DNA of 64,000 nt, taken from assembly GCA_951799405.1 (NCBI GenBank), contig OX637356.1, positions 10,873,229 through 10,937,228 on the forward strand, read 5' to 3'. This stretch comes from Agapetus fuscipes (Eukaryota > Arthropoda > Insecta > Trichoptera > Glossosomatidae). The notes under the pieces were generated by a model. That model had not been told where the DNA came from and did no database searches. It was given only the letters and a program-made list of their open reading frames with translations. Position 1 is the first letter of the stretch, and the number at the start of each line of letters is the position of its first letter. Below are positions 11,190-21,742 of the stretch, in pieces. A program made the position numbers and the translations under genes.

Positions 11190-11285
11190 CAAAATATCGG
11201 CAAGCTTTAATCATCCTTCACAAAAAATGAGAACCAGCCCTCTCGGGAGCTGGGAAAATCATATTCAACTGAAGAGAATGGGTTT
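11190..11285 (+). mobile_element. SINE-A internal fragment
   Basis: Middle part only (AATGAGAACCAGCCCTCTCG and the following inner segment). Confidence 0.65.
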
Positions 11286-11337
11286 CAAATTCGGAGACAA
11301 AACGGTGAGAAGTTGAAATGTAGAAATTATTAGATGT

Positions 11338-11611
11338 GTTCCTTGACTTATAGGTTGTTATGCGGCTGACCACCCATACTGTAAAAAAAAAAATTGGTTC
11401 ACTTTGCCAATGTCACCCCTGTTTCAGGGAAGGACGGCAAGAGTTGCAAGGCTTATGTTCATTTGAGATTGGGTTTTTATATTGTAGGTCCACATGCGGC
11501 ATGTGTTAGCGCGAAATTATACATATCTGCTTGTGGGAATGCATTTAATATAAATCTTAAATGATATATATCTTTGCAGCTTAGATTAGATTAGATAAGA
11601 TTAGATTAGAT
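11338..11611 (+). repeat. F1 copy, full length
   Basis: GTTCCTTGACTTATAGGTTG to a TTAGAT tail with one TAAGAT variant. Confidence 0.8.
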
Positions 11612-12655
11612 GTGAACTCAAAAGCCCTAATCAAACATAAATAATTTAGCTTTTACACATTCTCAGCTTTTCATGATTGCAAGCCCTTGTTTTTATCTTT
11701 TTGCAATCGATTTTCTCTCACTACCTCTTATAGAGTTGACAACACAACATCCACCAACCAAGCTGTCAACTGAAGGCTGTTGACATCAACCAGGTCAATG
11801 GATAAGGGTGTGTTTTTGGTTGACGCGTTGGCCGGAACACCCAAGGGGAAAAAGCCTTTATAAAAAATGAGAATCGAAGAAATGGCGAACAAAAGTTTTC
11901 TACTCCAAATATAAAACTCTACGTATCAACTGGGCTTCAAAGCTTAACAAAAATGTATTGAAAAGAAAACTGTGCCTCTAGTGAGTGATTTTGTTTTACA
12001 TATTTTTTCGTAGAACGCTAAGAGTGAGTTTAAAACTAGGGTTACGGTTTTTGATGGATAGCTACCATTAAATGACAGATGATGAATGCTTTTTAAAAAT
12101 TCCATTTATCATACAAATATTTGCCTGAAGAAAACTTCTGTAATTCGCGTATTTTTAAAATCACTGTTACTCTGATTCTTGAGGTTTAGGAACGTAGAAG
12201 AGAGTTCCAAATATACATTCCTAAATAACGGAACGTAGATTTAGAAAAAATGGGCATACTTATTTTCTTAAGATAAACTTAGATCATATTATACGCAACG
12301 CAACTACTAACAATAAATAAAAATAAAATACGCCATTTTTCCCAAACTCAGTTTTTTCAAAAAACGGTAAAAAGTAGATAAAATGCATACATACGAGTAC
12401 ATGCACTACATAAGTAATATAGTGAAGCTATAAAAAAATGTTATTTTTTTATGTTTGCTGAAATTCATATCTCAACCAAAATAATAATGTTGGAACAATT
12501 TTAATGTAGTGCCTTTTAGTGGCACGAGCCACCCTTTGATGATGAAAATGTATTAAGCATTAAGAAAATTTTAAAATATTAATTCGCAATATTATTTTTT
12601 TACATAAACCTGAAACTATGACTACATACCCACATGTGCCTGTTTACGTAGGACT

Positions 12656-12656
<1 letters not shown>
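11612..12656. other. Unassigned intronic DNA downstream of the L27 exon
   Basis: AT-rich, with no exon matching the rest of L27 (LYDKI-like) in either strand by eye. Confidence 0.5.

Positions 12657-12684
<28 letters not shown>
12657..12684. repeat. (ATC)n microsatellite
   Basis: About nine ATC units lie 15 bp beyond the donor of the CASK L27 exon. Confidence 0.95.
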
Positions 12685-12687
<3 letters not shown>

Positions 12688-12699
12688 AAAGTAGCTCAC

Positions 12700-12815
12700 C
12701 TCCAAGAGTGAATGCAGTTGACGGTCAGCCAGGAGTCCCATGAAGAGATCCGCGTCACAAGACTGGTCCTGCAGGCAGTTCATATCGTCCAGGGACTCAA
12801 GCACGAGGTTCACAG
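12700..12815 (-). CDS. CASK: CASK exon: first L27 segment
   Basis: This 116-bp exon has acceptor ctttttccag and donor GAG|gtgagc. Its first two bases complete a phase-1 codon (Ala), and it ends in phase 0. It encodes VNLVLESLDDMNCLQDQSC, then DADLFMGLLADRQLHSLLE. This matches the start of CASK L27 (LDSLEEI..L.. in vertebrates, LDCLDDIYSLQD in fly). L27 is a helical heteromerisation domain for other scaffold proteins. The following exon, expected to start like LYDKI, was not found in the 12.7 kb beyond. An (ATC)n microsatellite lies 15 bp past the donor, and an F1 fragment lies about 50 bp before the acceptor. Confidence 0.92.
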
Positions 12816-12865
12816 CTGGAAAAAGAAAGAATGTTGTATCATCCATACAATACAGGAACAAGAGG

Positions 12866-13020
12866 TGCATGGTGTATGTCCATTTGAGATTTGGTGTTTA
12901 TGTTGTAGGTTCACATGCGGCATGTGCAAGCGCGAACTTGTACGTGTCTGGTTGTGAAAATGCATGTAATGTAAATCTCTAATGTAATATATCTTTGCAA
13001 TTTAGATTAGATTAGATTAG
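12866..13020 (+). repeat. F1 copy, 5'-truncated
   Basis: GGTGTATGTCCATTTGAGAT to the TTAGA tail. It lies about 50 bp upstream of the L27 exon acceptor. Confidence 0.75.
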
Positions 13021-13394
13021 AAATTACATCTCCGAAATCATTCTATATCCTTATTCGTATCCAAAACCAAAATGATGCAATTCCTATATCCGTATCCATA
13101 TTTTTATTCGGAATTTTCTATCCATAAAATCGTTAGCGACTATGGCCCATTTTAACAGCGTATTTGGCCCGGTTTGTGGTTTTAGTTCTATCCGGTGCCG
13201 CATTGTAAGCCTAGCAGCGTATGCCGTATAGGGATGTACGAAAGCCTTCAGACGGTTTGTCCGGTAGCCCATAGACAAACCGGGTAGAATGCGTTGTGTC
13301 TGAAACGGGCACTTGTATACGTCATATTATTCAAACATAAACTTTTATTTTATTTTATTCAACATGGGGGTAGTGTAACCTATATATTTCCACA

Positions 13395-13570
13395 GGTGAA
13401 GGAGCTAACCTGAGTCCATCCTCTTCACTTAAAGTGGGAGTGACTTCGATGCAGAGAAGGCTAGATATCATGTCTTTTAAGAGCAAATAGGTTCAACTCG
13501 CTACATGCGACCCCTTCGGGGATAACGCGGCAAGAAGTTACGCTATATGTGTAGCTTAGTTGCGTTTAGT
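13395..13570 (+). mobile_element. SINE-A 3' half
   Basis: A divergent middle, then a well-kept end: GACCCCTTCGGGGATAACGC and TGTGTAGCTTAGTTGCGTT, with TTAGTTGCGTT duplicated. Confidence 0.7.
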
Positions 13571-13975
13571 TGCGTTGCGTAAGAGCAGATTAACCCTTAC
13601 CGGTACTTTGGCTGTTGCACTTTATTTTACAAAACTCTGATGCATTTTATGCGTTACAAAATTCAGATCAAAAATGGACGTGTATCTCTTAAATTGCATC
13701 CAGTTTCGCTGATGACGGTAATAAAATGATGTGTTTTATTAGGCAAGTATAGAAATGGTGTAACGTATAAAATTCATCGAAAAATCTCGGCTGTTTTGGG
13801 CCAACAGCCGATCTCTTTTATTACTGAAATAATGACGTCATTCCCTTGTAATAGGAACATAACTAGTTCTAATAAAACTCGCAATGAAATATAGAACGGT
13901 TGTTAGCTGAACTGCTAATAAACTGGATATTTTATACCACACATGTGCATATTTCATCCTCCTCATAATAATGTG

Positions 13976-14095
13976 CTCCATGACAAATAGGTTGGTATGA
14001 GGCTGACCCCAAGTGCTGTACAAACTTGGTGCACTTTTTCCAAAGCCACACTGGTTTCAGGAAAAGGCGGCAGGAGTTGAAAAGTTTATTTCATG
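13976..14095 (+). repeat. F1 head part
   Basis: AATAGGTTGGTATGAGGCTG to GGCGGCAGGAGTTG. An opposite-strand F1 tail follows at once. Confidence 0.65.
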
Positions 14096-14112
14096 TATTG
14101 TAGAGGCATTCT

Positions 14113-14168
14113 AAATCTAAATCTAAATCTAAGCTGCAAAGATACAAATGTATCATTTGAGATTCATA
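14113..14168 (-). repeat. F1 copy, left part (split by LINE-E)
   Basis: TCTAAATCTAAGCTGCAAAG to TTTGAGATTCATATT. It continues at 15757. Confidence 0.75.
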
Positions 14169-15756
14169 TTTTTTTTTTTTTTTTTTAAGGAATCCTGTGC
14201 GGGAGGCTCCCCAATTCTTGTGAGTCTTGGGGGTCTATGTCACCCTGGAAGGGTGCCGCAGAGGTGTTGCTTGAGTTCTTGGTTCTGTCGTGAGGCGCTG
14301 CAAGGAAGTGGTGATTGATGTTGGTTTTGAATAAAACCGGATTAAATTGGGAAGGGAACACAGATACTGGTAGACCATTCCATAAACGGGCAGTTTGGCA
14401 AAGGAATGAGTCATGAAAACGCCAAGTTCTCATAGTTTTGAGATCGACTGCAAAGGGATGAATGAGAGTCGTACTACGAGTTTCCCTTTCTGAAAAGCGA
14501 GGGGGAGGGATTAATGAATGGAGCTCATTAGAACAAGCTCCGTGGTAATATCGATAAAAAAGACTGAGCATTCCAACTTTTCTTCTGTGCTGGAGCGGCT
14601 GCAGATCGGATGTCAGAGAAGGATCATTGATCAACCTCACTGCCCTCCTTTGCACTGAATCAAGTTGGTCACTCAACTTCTTGGACATACCACACCAGAG
14701 ATGGCTGCCATACTCGATAATGGGGCGGATTTGGGATTTATACAAAGTCAATAACTGGGCTGAAGTAAAAAACCTACGGGCTCTGTATAATATGCCGAGT
14801 CGCCGGAAAGCGGAAGTTGTGCGAGACTCAATAGCATCATGGTATTTTAACTCTGATGACAGAGAAACACCAAGAAGATTTAAGTGTTCATGGTTAGAGA
14901 GGGAGACATTGTCGAAAGTTGGGAGATAGTTGTTTGGAATCCTCTTTAAGGACATCAGACATGCTCGAGTCTTTTTGACGTTGAACTCTACAAGGTTGTC
15001 AGTGCCCCAACGGCTGACAGCCCTGAGATCTGTATTGATCATTGAAGCTAATGATTCACGAGCAATAGATATCGCTGAACTATTTGGGGGCTTTGTAAAA
15101 GAGAAACCGTCATGTATTGTACTGTCATCGGCATAGCAGTGGATAGGAGCACAGGATAGTAAATCATTGATGTGCATAAGAAAAAGTGTCGGAGACAAGA
15201 CGGATCCTTGGGGGACACCGGAATTGATTGGTAGCAGGGCTGATTTACTACTATCGATGACTGTTTGGATAGATCTGTCTTTTAGAAAGCTGGAAATCCA
15301 TTCTATAAGGAGAGGGGGAAGTCCAAATGATGACAATTTGTTAAGGAGGCTGGAGTGCCAAACTCTATCAAAAGCTTTGGAAATATCAAGAGCAACAGCT
15401 TGTGTTTCGCCCATAAGATCGAGGCGTTGGCCCCAGACGTGTGTGACATAAGTGAGAAGGTCACCACTGGAGCAGTTTATGGGTTTCCAGATATTCCATA
15501 AGCTTATCGTTTATGATCCTTTCCATGACTTTTGAAAGTAAGGAAGTGATTGCGATTGAACGATAATTGTCAGGGTCAGAGCGAATTCCCTTCTTGGGGA
15601 TGGGATGAACGGTTGCATCCAGTTAGAAGGCACGGTACCGCATCCAAGGGACAATTTGTACAGTTTATAAAGGGGTGGAGCTAGTTCATTTGCGCAGTTT
15701 CTTAATACTAAGGCTGGAATACCATCAGGGCCGCTGGATTTGCGTGTATCTAACCC
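14169..15756 (-). mobile_element. LINE-E insertion with poly-A tail
   Basis: A 5'-truncated LINE with a ~20-bp A tail (T run at 14170-14186) and almost no 3' UTR. The flanks are two halves of one antisense F1 copy. Confidence 0.85.
14185..15414 (-). pseudogene. LINE-E reverse transcriptase, N-terminally truncated
   Basis: A 409-codon open frame. RT motifs in order: ALDISKAFDRVWHSSLLNKL (motif A Asp, ~residue 8), NSGVPQGSVLSPTLF (motif B, ~65), IHCYADDSTI (motif C, ~90), then thumb and C-terminal region ending RLWNGLPVSVFPSQ. The frame upstream (to about 15750) continues RT finger motifs (GPDGIPALVLRNC, then NYRSIAITSLLSKVME) but is broken by a frameshift near 15610 and a stop near 15470. The element is Jockey/CR1-like by motif wording. 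The stop codon is followed directly by poly-A. Confidence 0.85.
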
Positions 15757-15885
15757 TTATTTAATGCATTCCCACAAGCAGACACGCATAATTTCGCGCT
15801 TACACATGCCGCATGTGGACCTACAATATAAAAAACTCAATCTCAAATGAACATAAGCCCTGCAACTCTCGCCGACCTTCCCTTT
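15757..15885 (-). repeat. F1 copy, right part (split by LINE-E)
   Basis: TTAATGCATTCCCACAAGCA to CTCGCCGACCTTCCC. It joins the piece ending at 14168. Confidence 0.75.
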
Positions 15886-16077
15886 GTAATATTAAATTTG
15901 TAATATTTCATCATACAAGATACAAAATAAAACCACTTTGTTTTTGATTACAGTGAGGATAAAAAGTTGTACGATCGGTATCGCAAACAAACCGTTTGCA
16001 TATTCAGGTAACTAAATAATTACTAAATTCCGTATCTGGACAATTCCGTAACTCGACATTTCGTATCTGGACAACCT

Positions 16078-16325
16078 TATGCCGCGTTCTCCTCGCAGGA
16101 GTCGCATGTGTCGAGTGAACCCTATTTATTTGAAGAGGTAAGTGGGACGTACTTACACCAACCACTTCAATTGAACTAGGGGTTTTCCGGTTCTTGAGGG
16201 AGCTGGTACTCACTTCTTTTGAAGGCTGAGTAAATATTTCCGGTATTTTTACTTAGGGATTGAAATAAACACGGGAAATCATTTCTGAATGCAGGCACTC
16301 TACCAACTGAGCTATTGATAGAGTA
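16078..16325 (-). mobile_element. SINE-A copy
   Basis: Minus strand head ATAGCTCAGTTGGTAGAGTG, deletion of box B, body to CACTCGACACATGCGACTCC. Confidence 0.7.
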
Positions 16326-16390
16326 ATATATACCACCCGTTATATTGCTAATCAAAGTGCAAAAAAACAAAGACCACTTTAGAAAAATGA

Positions 16391-17364
16391 CAAAAGAAGA
16401 AAAGTGACAATAGGGATGGAAGGATTTCTAGGAAATTCTTTGATTCCGTCAGAAAGGCGAAGTGTGGATTTCAACAGCGTAGTAGCCAGATAAGGGATGA
16501 ACAGGGAAACATCATTGCTGATCGAGATCAAATACTTGATGTATGGAAGAATCATTTCACTGGATTGCTGCGAGGTGAGAGTCCGGATAATCCTTTGCAA
16601 CCATCTAGAGTTCTCACGGTGGAACCCGAAGTTCCTCCACCAAATCGAGATGAGGTAGGACAGGCAATTAAGAGTTTAAAGAAGTCAAGAGCTCCTGGAA
16701 ACGATGATATCCCTGCTGAGTTACTGAAATGTGGCGGAGAAGCCTTAGAAAATGCTCTGTGGGGTCTTTATCAGGATGTTTGGAAACATGAGGTGCTGCC
16801 GGATAGCTGGAAAGTTGCACTATTGTGTCCAATACATAAAAAAGGAGACAAAATGCTATGCTCTAATTATAGAGGTATCTCACTTCTCCCAGCGGCATAC
16901 AAAATATTGTCTAATATTCTGGTAAGAAGAATTATGCCACATGCTGAATGTGCTCTTGGAGAGTACCAAGCAGGTTTCAGAAGGAATAGGAGCACAACCG
17001 ACCAGATCTTTTCTTTGAGGCAAATATTAGAGAAGAAGTGGGAATATGCTCAAGATACTCATTGCCTTTTTGTCGACTTCAAGACTGCTTATGACTCAGT
17101 GCATCGTTTGGGGCTGTGGAGCGTTTTACGAGACTATGGAATACCTGGAAAACTCATCAAACTGGTTCAGATATCCATAGAAAATTCAAGAGCTCAAATA
17201 CTGCTGCAGGGACAGGTCTCGGATCCCTTTGAGATCAGTTCAGGCCTAAAGCAGGGTGACGCCCTTTCTCCATTGCTCTTCAACCTAGCCTTAGAAAAGG
17301 TTGTGAGAGAAACCAAACCTGTGTATGGTGGAATCACCATAGGAAGTACCATTAGGCTGCTGGG
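16391..17364 (+). pseudogene. LINE-C reverse transcriptase, 5' piece
   Basis: The frame is open from 16391, before the first ATG at 16565: FFDSVRKAKCGFQ, then IRDEQGNIIADRDQILDVWK. RT domain: KKSRAPGNDDIPAELLKCGG, CPIHKKGDKMLCSNYRGISL, YQAGFRRNRSTTDQIF, then FVDFKTAYDSVHR (motif A) and SSGLKQGDALSPLLF (motif B). The frame is cut at IRLLG by the LINE-D tail, and the last residues of the apparent ORF are just translated TTTA repeats. The catalytic YADD lies 4.4 kb away in the 3' piece. Confidence 0.88.
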
Positions 17365-17365
17365 A

Positions 17366-17396
17366 TATTTATTTATTTATTTATTTATTTATTTAT
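17366..17396. repeat. (TTTA)n tail of LINE-D
   Basis: About eight TTTA units forming the 3' tail (AAAT on the element strand). Confidence 0.9.
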
Positions 17397-17854
17397 AAAT
17401 TCACGACACTTAGTGCCTTTTACAAACCATACTAAAAATAGTGTTATAAATACAAGAGTAAGTAAAAAGTATAAAATGAAACAACAAATATATCAGAACT
17501 ACAATTGAAAACTATCCGGGATAAAAAGTAACATAAAACAAAATAATGATTACATAAGTAGGTATTAATACTTTAAAAAAAAAAATAGAGAGATGAGATA
17601 AAAAAACAAGAGAAAAGACAGTTTATGAATGTATAAATAGTAAGCAGAAATTAGAAGTAAGTAGCTGAATATAAAACCACAATTAAAAATAGATTGAAAA
17701 AAATTATAAATACCTATATATGAAAGTAAAATGAAACAAATAAACACAATAAAAAAAACTATATAAAAATAAGAATAACAATCAAAGTTACTATTTAGAG
17801 AAAAAATATAAATCAAAAATCAAAAGAAATATACAAGCAACAGAAATAAAAACA

Positions 17855-20608
17855 TTATTCATCCAAAAAGTACCTCAACAGACCAGCTCTATACCTATCA
17901 AAGTTATTGTTGGGTGGGTCAAAGTCTAGTGTACAGGTATTACCACTACGTTGAAGGCGATTTATGCAACTGTTATATTGTGCATTTGTATTGGAAGCTA
18001 CAGGGCGATAAGGAATAATGTGTCGTGATCCTTGACGAGGGATTAAAAAATTTAACTCGCCCAGCAACGACGGACAGTCTATAAGTCCATTTTTTATTTT
18101 ATAAAGGGTCAACAAGTCAATGATTTTGCGTCTTTCCAGTAAATTATTTAATTTAAGAAAAGAGTTCAAAAGGATGGGATCAAAATTAGAAATAGGAATT
18201 TTAAGCTTATAATTTATAATTTTCAAGAATTTAATGTGAACTCTTTCAATACTATCTATATGAACCGTATAATGAGGAGACCAGACGGGTGAACAGTATT
18301 CCAGACAACTACGGACTAGTGACGTGTATAACAATTTTATTGTATTGGTATCACGAAAATCCTTAGCAATGCGGAACACAAAACCAAGCATTTTCAAACC
18401 TTTAGCACATACATTGGTTATATGTGGAACAAATGATAGTTTTTGGTCAAATATCACTCCCAAATCTGAGACTTCAGTCACTGTTCCTAGACTTAAGTTG
18501 TTAATAGAGTAAATAAAATGGATGGGGTTTTTTATTTTAAAAAAACTCATCACATGGCATTTCGATACATTGAGAAATAAGCGGTTAAAATTACACCAAT
18601 CTGCCAGTCTATCCAGGTTACTTTGAAGACCTTGGCAATCCTCTACGCAATCCACAACATTAAAAATCTTCAAGTCGTCGGCAAATAAAAGGACTTGACA
18701 TTCATAAAAGACATTAATGATGTCATTAATAAAAAGTAAAAACAGCAACGGGCCCAAATGAGAACCCTGCGGGACTCCGCTTGGTTGGGTAAATGGTTCT
18801 GATTCAGTCTCATCAATTTTAACAACTAGGTAACGATCCTTAAGATAACTACCCATCCAGGTCAAAAAACTGCCCGAGATTCCCATGGCTTGAAGCTTTA
18901 TGAGCAAAATGTTGTGCGAAATTCTATCGAATGCCTTAGAAAAATCGGTATATATAACGTCGACTTGTTTACGTTTACTAAGGGCATTTGAGATAAAATT
19001 TTCGTAAACCATGAGGTTGGTGGCCGTTGACCGATTAGGCAAAAAGCCATGTTGATGGACCGTCAAAGATCTAGTAATAACGAAACCAATCTTAGACAAA
19101 ACAAGTTTTTCCAAAAGTTTAGGAATGGCCGACAATAAATTGATGGGTCTGTAATTTGTGACATCATTTTTATCTCCACTCTTAAATATTGGAGTGATGT
19201 AAGATTTTTTCCAAATTAGTGGGAAACACCCAGAAGATAAAGACAGGTTAAAAATAATACATAAAGGTTGTGACAAATTAGCTACACAATTCTTTAAAAA
19301 AATGGTCGGTACTTTATCAGGGCCAGGATTGGTTAAGGGTTTCATTAAATTGATTCCAGACGCAACATCAGACTCTACTAATGACAAATTTGAGAGCTGA
19401 AAATCAATAGGAGATGTGAAATTGAACGAATAATTGATATTATCGTCAGAATACACACTTTTGAAGAACTTAGCAAAGAGGTTAGATACTCCCACTGTAC
19501 TACTAGTCGATAAAACATTCTGACTCTCATTCTTTTTAAGATGACGGGAATAGTTGAAAATCTTTTTGACATCTGACTTTACAGATATTTCAATTCCTTT
19601 GATATATTCACTATAACACTCTTGTAAACATTTTTTACATTTATTTCTGTAATCCGTAAACACTACATAGTCAGACTCCACTCTGGATTCCTTGTATTTT
19701 TTATGAGCAAGTTTTTTCGCAAAAATCAAATTAATTAGATCATGGCTGTACCACTTAGGGAATGATGATATTCTCACTTTAGTGATCGGTACGTATAAAT
19801 CAATTGCATTATTCAGAATGTTGTAGAAACCTTCCACCAACACGCTCAAATCATCATTACTCCCATGTATGAATGACCAATCAGCCTTCATTAAAAACTC
19901 ATTTATACTTGCATAATCCGCCTTGACAAAATTACGGTAGGATTTTGGAGAGACAACGTTCCCTTTACTTGGCCCAGTCATATCCACAACAATATCCAGA
20001 ATCGGGTGGTGTTTGTCCGGAGGAACGACAGCCTCGACAGACCCATAAACGACTGCGGATATGTTACTACAAAAAACTAAATCAAGTGTTTTATCATTTA
20101 CATTTCTTACACTATTAATTTGTTTAATGTTTAGAAGATGACACATATCAACTAAATTTTTTTCACATTCAGTTAGATTGCAATTCATTGCTGAGTCTGA
20201 ATCTAAATCTTTCCAATCAATATTGGGAAGATTATAATCTCCCACAATGAGGAATCTTGCGTCTGGATATGCAACCTTGAGTCGTTCAACCTCTTCAACA
20301 TGACTACGATAGACACTAATATCAGAAGAAGGTGGAATATACACCGAACCCAGTACCATTTTAATTCCACTAAAGGATAATAAGGCAAAAACATGCTCAA
20401 CATCATTGTTTAAAGTTTTTATCTTGCGAGAAACGAAACCTGTTTTTACCGCGATCAACACTCCGCCACCTCTCACTTTATTGCTGTTAAGTTTGTTTCG
20501 GTCGAGTCTATAGGTGGAGTAAGAAGATAGCCCAAGCTCTGCGGTGTTGATTGCTGGATAGAGCCAAGTCTCGGTAAAGATGAAGATGTCATAAGATAGG
20601 GTTGGCAC
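17855..20608 (-). CDS. LINE-D ORF2: endonuclease and reverse transcriptase
   Basis: A 917-codon open frame without stops. AP endonuclease domain: FIFTETWLYP (~9), LIVGDYNLPNIDW (~120), LDLVFCSN (~175), PDKHHPILDIVV (~198). RT domain: NPGPDKVPTIFLKN (~427), NYRPINLLSAIPKLLEKLV (~485), TDFSKAFDRISHN (~554), SGVPQGSHLGPLLF (~610), LLFADDLKIF (~640). The order and wording are those of CR1/Jockey-type LINEs. The nominal first codon is GTG. The endonuclease actually begins further upstream in the same frame (CLYQNLRGICTKL, near 20655), with no ATG there, so initiation must be unusual. All catalytic residues I can check are present. Confidence 0.9.
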   Translation of the reverse strand: MPTLSYDIFIFTETWLYPAINTAELGLSSYSTYRLDRNKLNSNKVRGGGVLIAVKTGFVSRKIKTLNNDVEHVFALLSFSGIKMVLGSVYIPPSSDISVYRSHVEEVERLKVAYPDARFLIVGDYNLPNIDWKDLDSDSAMNCNLTECEKNLVDMCHLLNIKQINSVRNVNDKTLDLVFCSNISAVVYGSVEAVVPPDKHHPILDIVVDMTGPSKGNVVSPKSYRNFVKADYASINEFLMKADWSFIHGSNDDLSVLVEGFYNILNNAIDLYVPITKVRISSFPKWYSHDLINLIFAKKLAHKKYKESRVESDYVVFTDYRNKCKKCLQECYSEYIKGIEISVKSDVKKIFNYSRHLKKNESQNVLSTSSTVGVSNLFAKFFKSVYSDDNINYSFNFTSPIDFQLSNLSLVESDVASGINLMKPLTNPGPDKVPTIFLKNCVANLSQPLCIIFNLSLSSGCFPLIWKKSYITPIFKSGDKNDVTNYRPINLLSAIPKLLEKLVLSKIGFVITRSLTVHQHGFLPNRSTATNLMVYENFISNALSKRKQVDVIYTDFSKAFDRISHNILLIKLQAMGISGSFLTWMGSYLKDRYLVVKIDETESEPFTQPSGVPQGSHLGPLLFLLFINDIINVFYECQVLLFADDLKIFNVVDCVEDCQGLQSNLDRLADWCNFNRLFLNVSKCHVMSFFKIKNPIHFIYSINNLSLGTVTEVSDLGVIFDQKLSFVPHITNVCAKGLKMLGFVFRIAKDFRDTNTIKLLYTSLVRSCLEYCSPVWSPHYTVHIDSIERVHIKFLKIINYKLKIPISNFDPILLNSFLKLNNLLERRKIIDLLTLYKIKNGLIDCPSLLGELNFLIPRQGSRHIIPYRPVASNTNAQYNSCINRLQRSGNTCTLDFDPPNNNFDRYRAGLLRYFLDE

Positions 20609-20667
20609 AATAGATGCAAAATCAGTTAGCTTAGTACAAATACCTCTAAGGTTTTGATATAAGCACT

Positions 20668-21372
20668 TTAGTTTGTGTCTCCGTAGTTTTTTGGAACAGT
20701 TGAAATTATTTTCGGCTTCGAGTTAATATATTTAATCGTTAAATGTTCCTCCCCATTTCTCTTCCTCTCTTCCAGTTCAGTTTTAAGTTCCGCAAACAAT
20801 TTTCTTTGTATTATCGTGCTGTCTTGCCTCATCTTGATACCGCTAGTTAATTTGCTCCTATTGAGGAGCAAATTTTTTGCCGTCGAAGGATCTTCAAGTT
20901 CAACCTTCAATGGACGGTTTATGTCATTTTTTCTGACCCCCAGTCTATGTATTTTTTTTATTTTAGGCAAGGCTGTAGGATCAACTTCACTGATTATGTT
21001 CTTGGCAGATTTTATATCAGTATCAACAGAGTTCAGCAATGCGTTATTCGTTTCTGGAACGTTAAATAAAATAATATTCTTAGATCTCTCCCTGCGTTCT
21101 TCAATTTCCGAAATAGCATCATAGACTTCAGCAGGATTAAGGGTATTATTTGGCTGTGGAGGGTTTTTTAATACAGCTTTAAAAGCATTTACCTCGCCCT
21201 CCAGACTGCCCATCTTTACTGCCATTAGGCTGATATTGCCCAGAAGATCGGTTAGTTTGGGTGTGAGCTTAGATATTTGATCTTTTGTAAACTTATTGTT
21301 TGTGTCATTTATTATTTCACACAATGATTTAATCATGTTCTTAGCATCAGTTATGAAATTTATCGCAGTCAT
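20668..21372 (-). CDS. LINE-D ORF1: coiled-coil RNA-binding protein
   Basis: A 234-codon frame starting MTAINFITDAKNMIKSL. The N-terminal half is helical and charged. The middle (ISEIEERRERSKNIILFNVP) is the characteristic entry into an RRM-like ORF1p fold seen in CR1/L1-type elements. The C-terminal half is basic (KIKKIHRLGVRKN, ELKTELEERKRNGEEH). Expected to bind element RNA in the RNP. The stop overlaps the ORF2 frame region, which opens about 50 bp before it. Confidence 0.85.
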   Translation of the reverse strand: MTAINFITDAKNMIKSLCEIINDTNNKFTKDQISKLTPKLTDLLGNISLMAVKMGSLEGEVNAFKAVLKNPPQPNNTLNPAEVYDAISEIEERRERSKNIILFNVPETNNALLNSVDTDIKSAKNIISEVDPTALPKIKKIHRLGVRKNDINRPLKVELEDPSTAKNLLLNRSKLTSGIKMRQDSTIIQRKLFAELKTELEERKRNGEEHLTIKYINSKPKIISTVPKNYGDTN

Positions 21373-21742
21373 TCTTGTCTATTGTAATAACAATTTTTTT
21401 TTGTTTATTACAAAATTTGAGTGACAACCCTGTTTCTGCGAGATGTTTATTGGCTAACAAGCCTTCAAGACTAAACGGCAGATTTGCTAAAATAACCCTT
21501 AATGGTAATATATATGTTTTTTTTTATTTTAACAAAAAACATACAAGCCGGAGGCAAAAAGTACGGCGAACAATATGCGATATAAAATCAAGATTACTTA
21601 ACACGGATATCACCAATACATTCACACAGCACTAATATGACATGTAATAAAAATTATTACTCCGCTAGCAAAAAATTTGAGGTGCACACTCTGTATTAAT
21701 GATGGGAAGATTGGGATGATTGGGATAGAAGATTGGGAAGAT

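Larger units (their letters stand above)
17365..21742 (-). mobile_element. LINE-D, near full-length
   Basis: A ~4.35-kb element in minus orientation: 5' region (~370 bp), ORF1 (20668-21372), ORF2 (17855 to ~20660), AT-rich 3' UTR (~455 bp) and an (AAAT)n tail read as TTTA units at 17366-17396. It splits LINE-C inside the RT domain. TGGGATAT occurs on both sides (17361-17368, 21743-21750) as a short target duplication. Several GATTGGGA-type repeats mark the 5' junction. Confidence 0.88.

Noticed and set aside
1..12699. Remaining CASK exons (rest of L27, PDZ, SH3, guanylate kinase)
   Set aside because: I looked for LYDKI-like, PDZ GMI-HRQ-like and GuK motifs on the minus strand and found none. 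They are probably outside the window.
14627..15451. Plus-strand ORFs of 68-100 codons
   Set aside because: Antisense shadows of the LINE-E reverse transcriptase.
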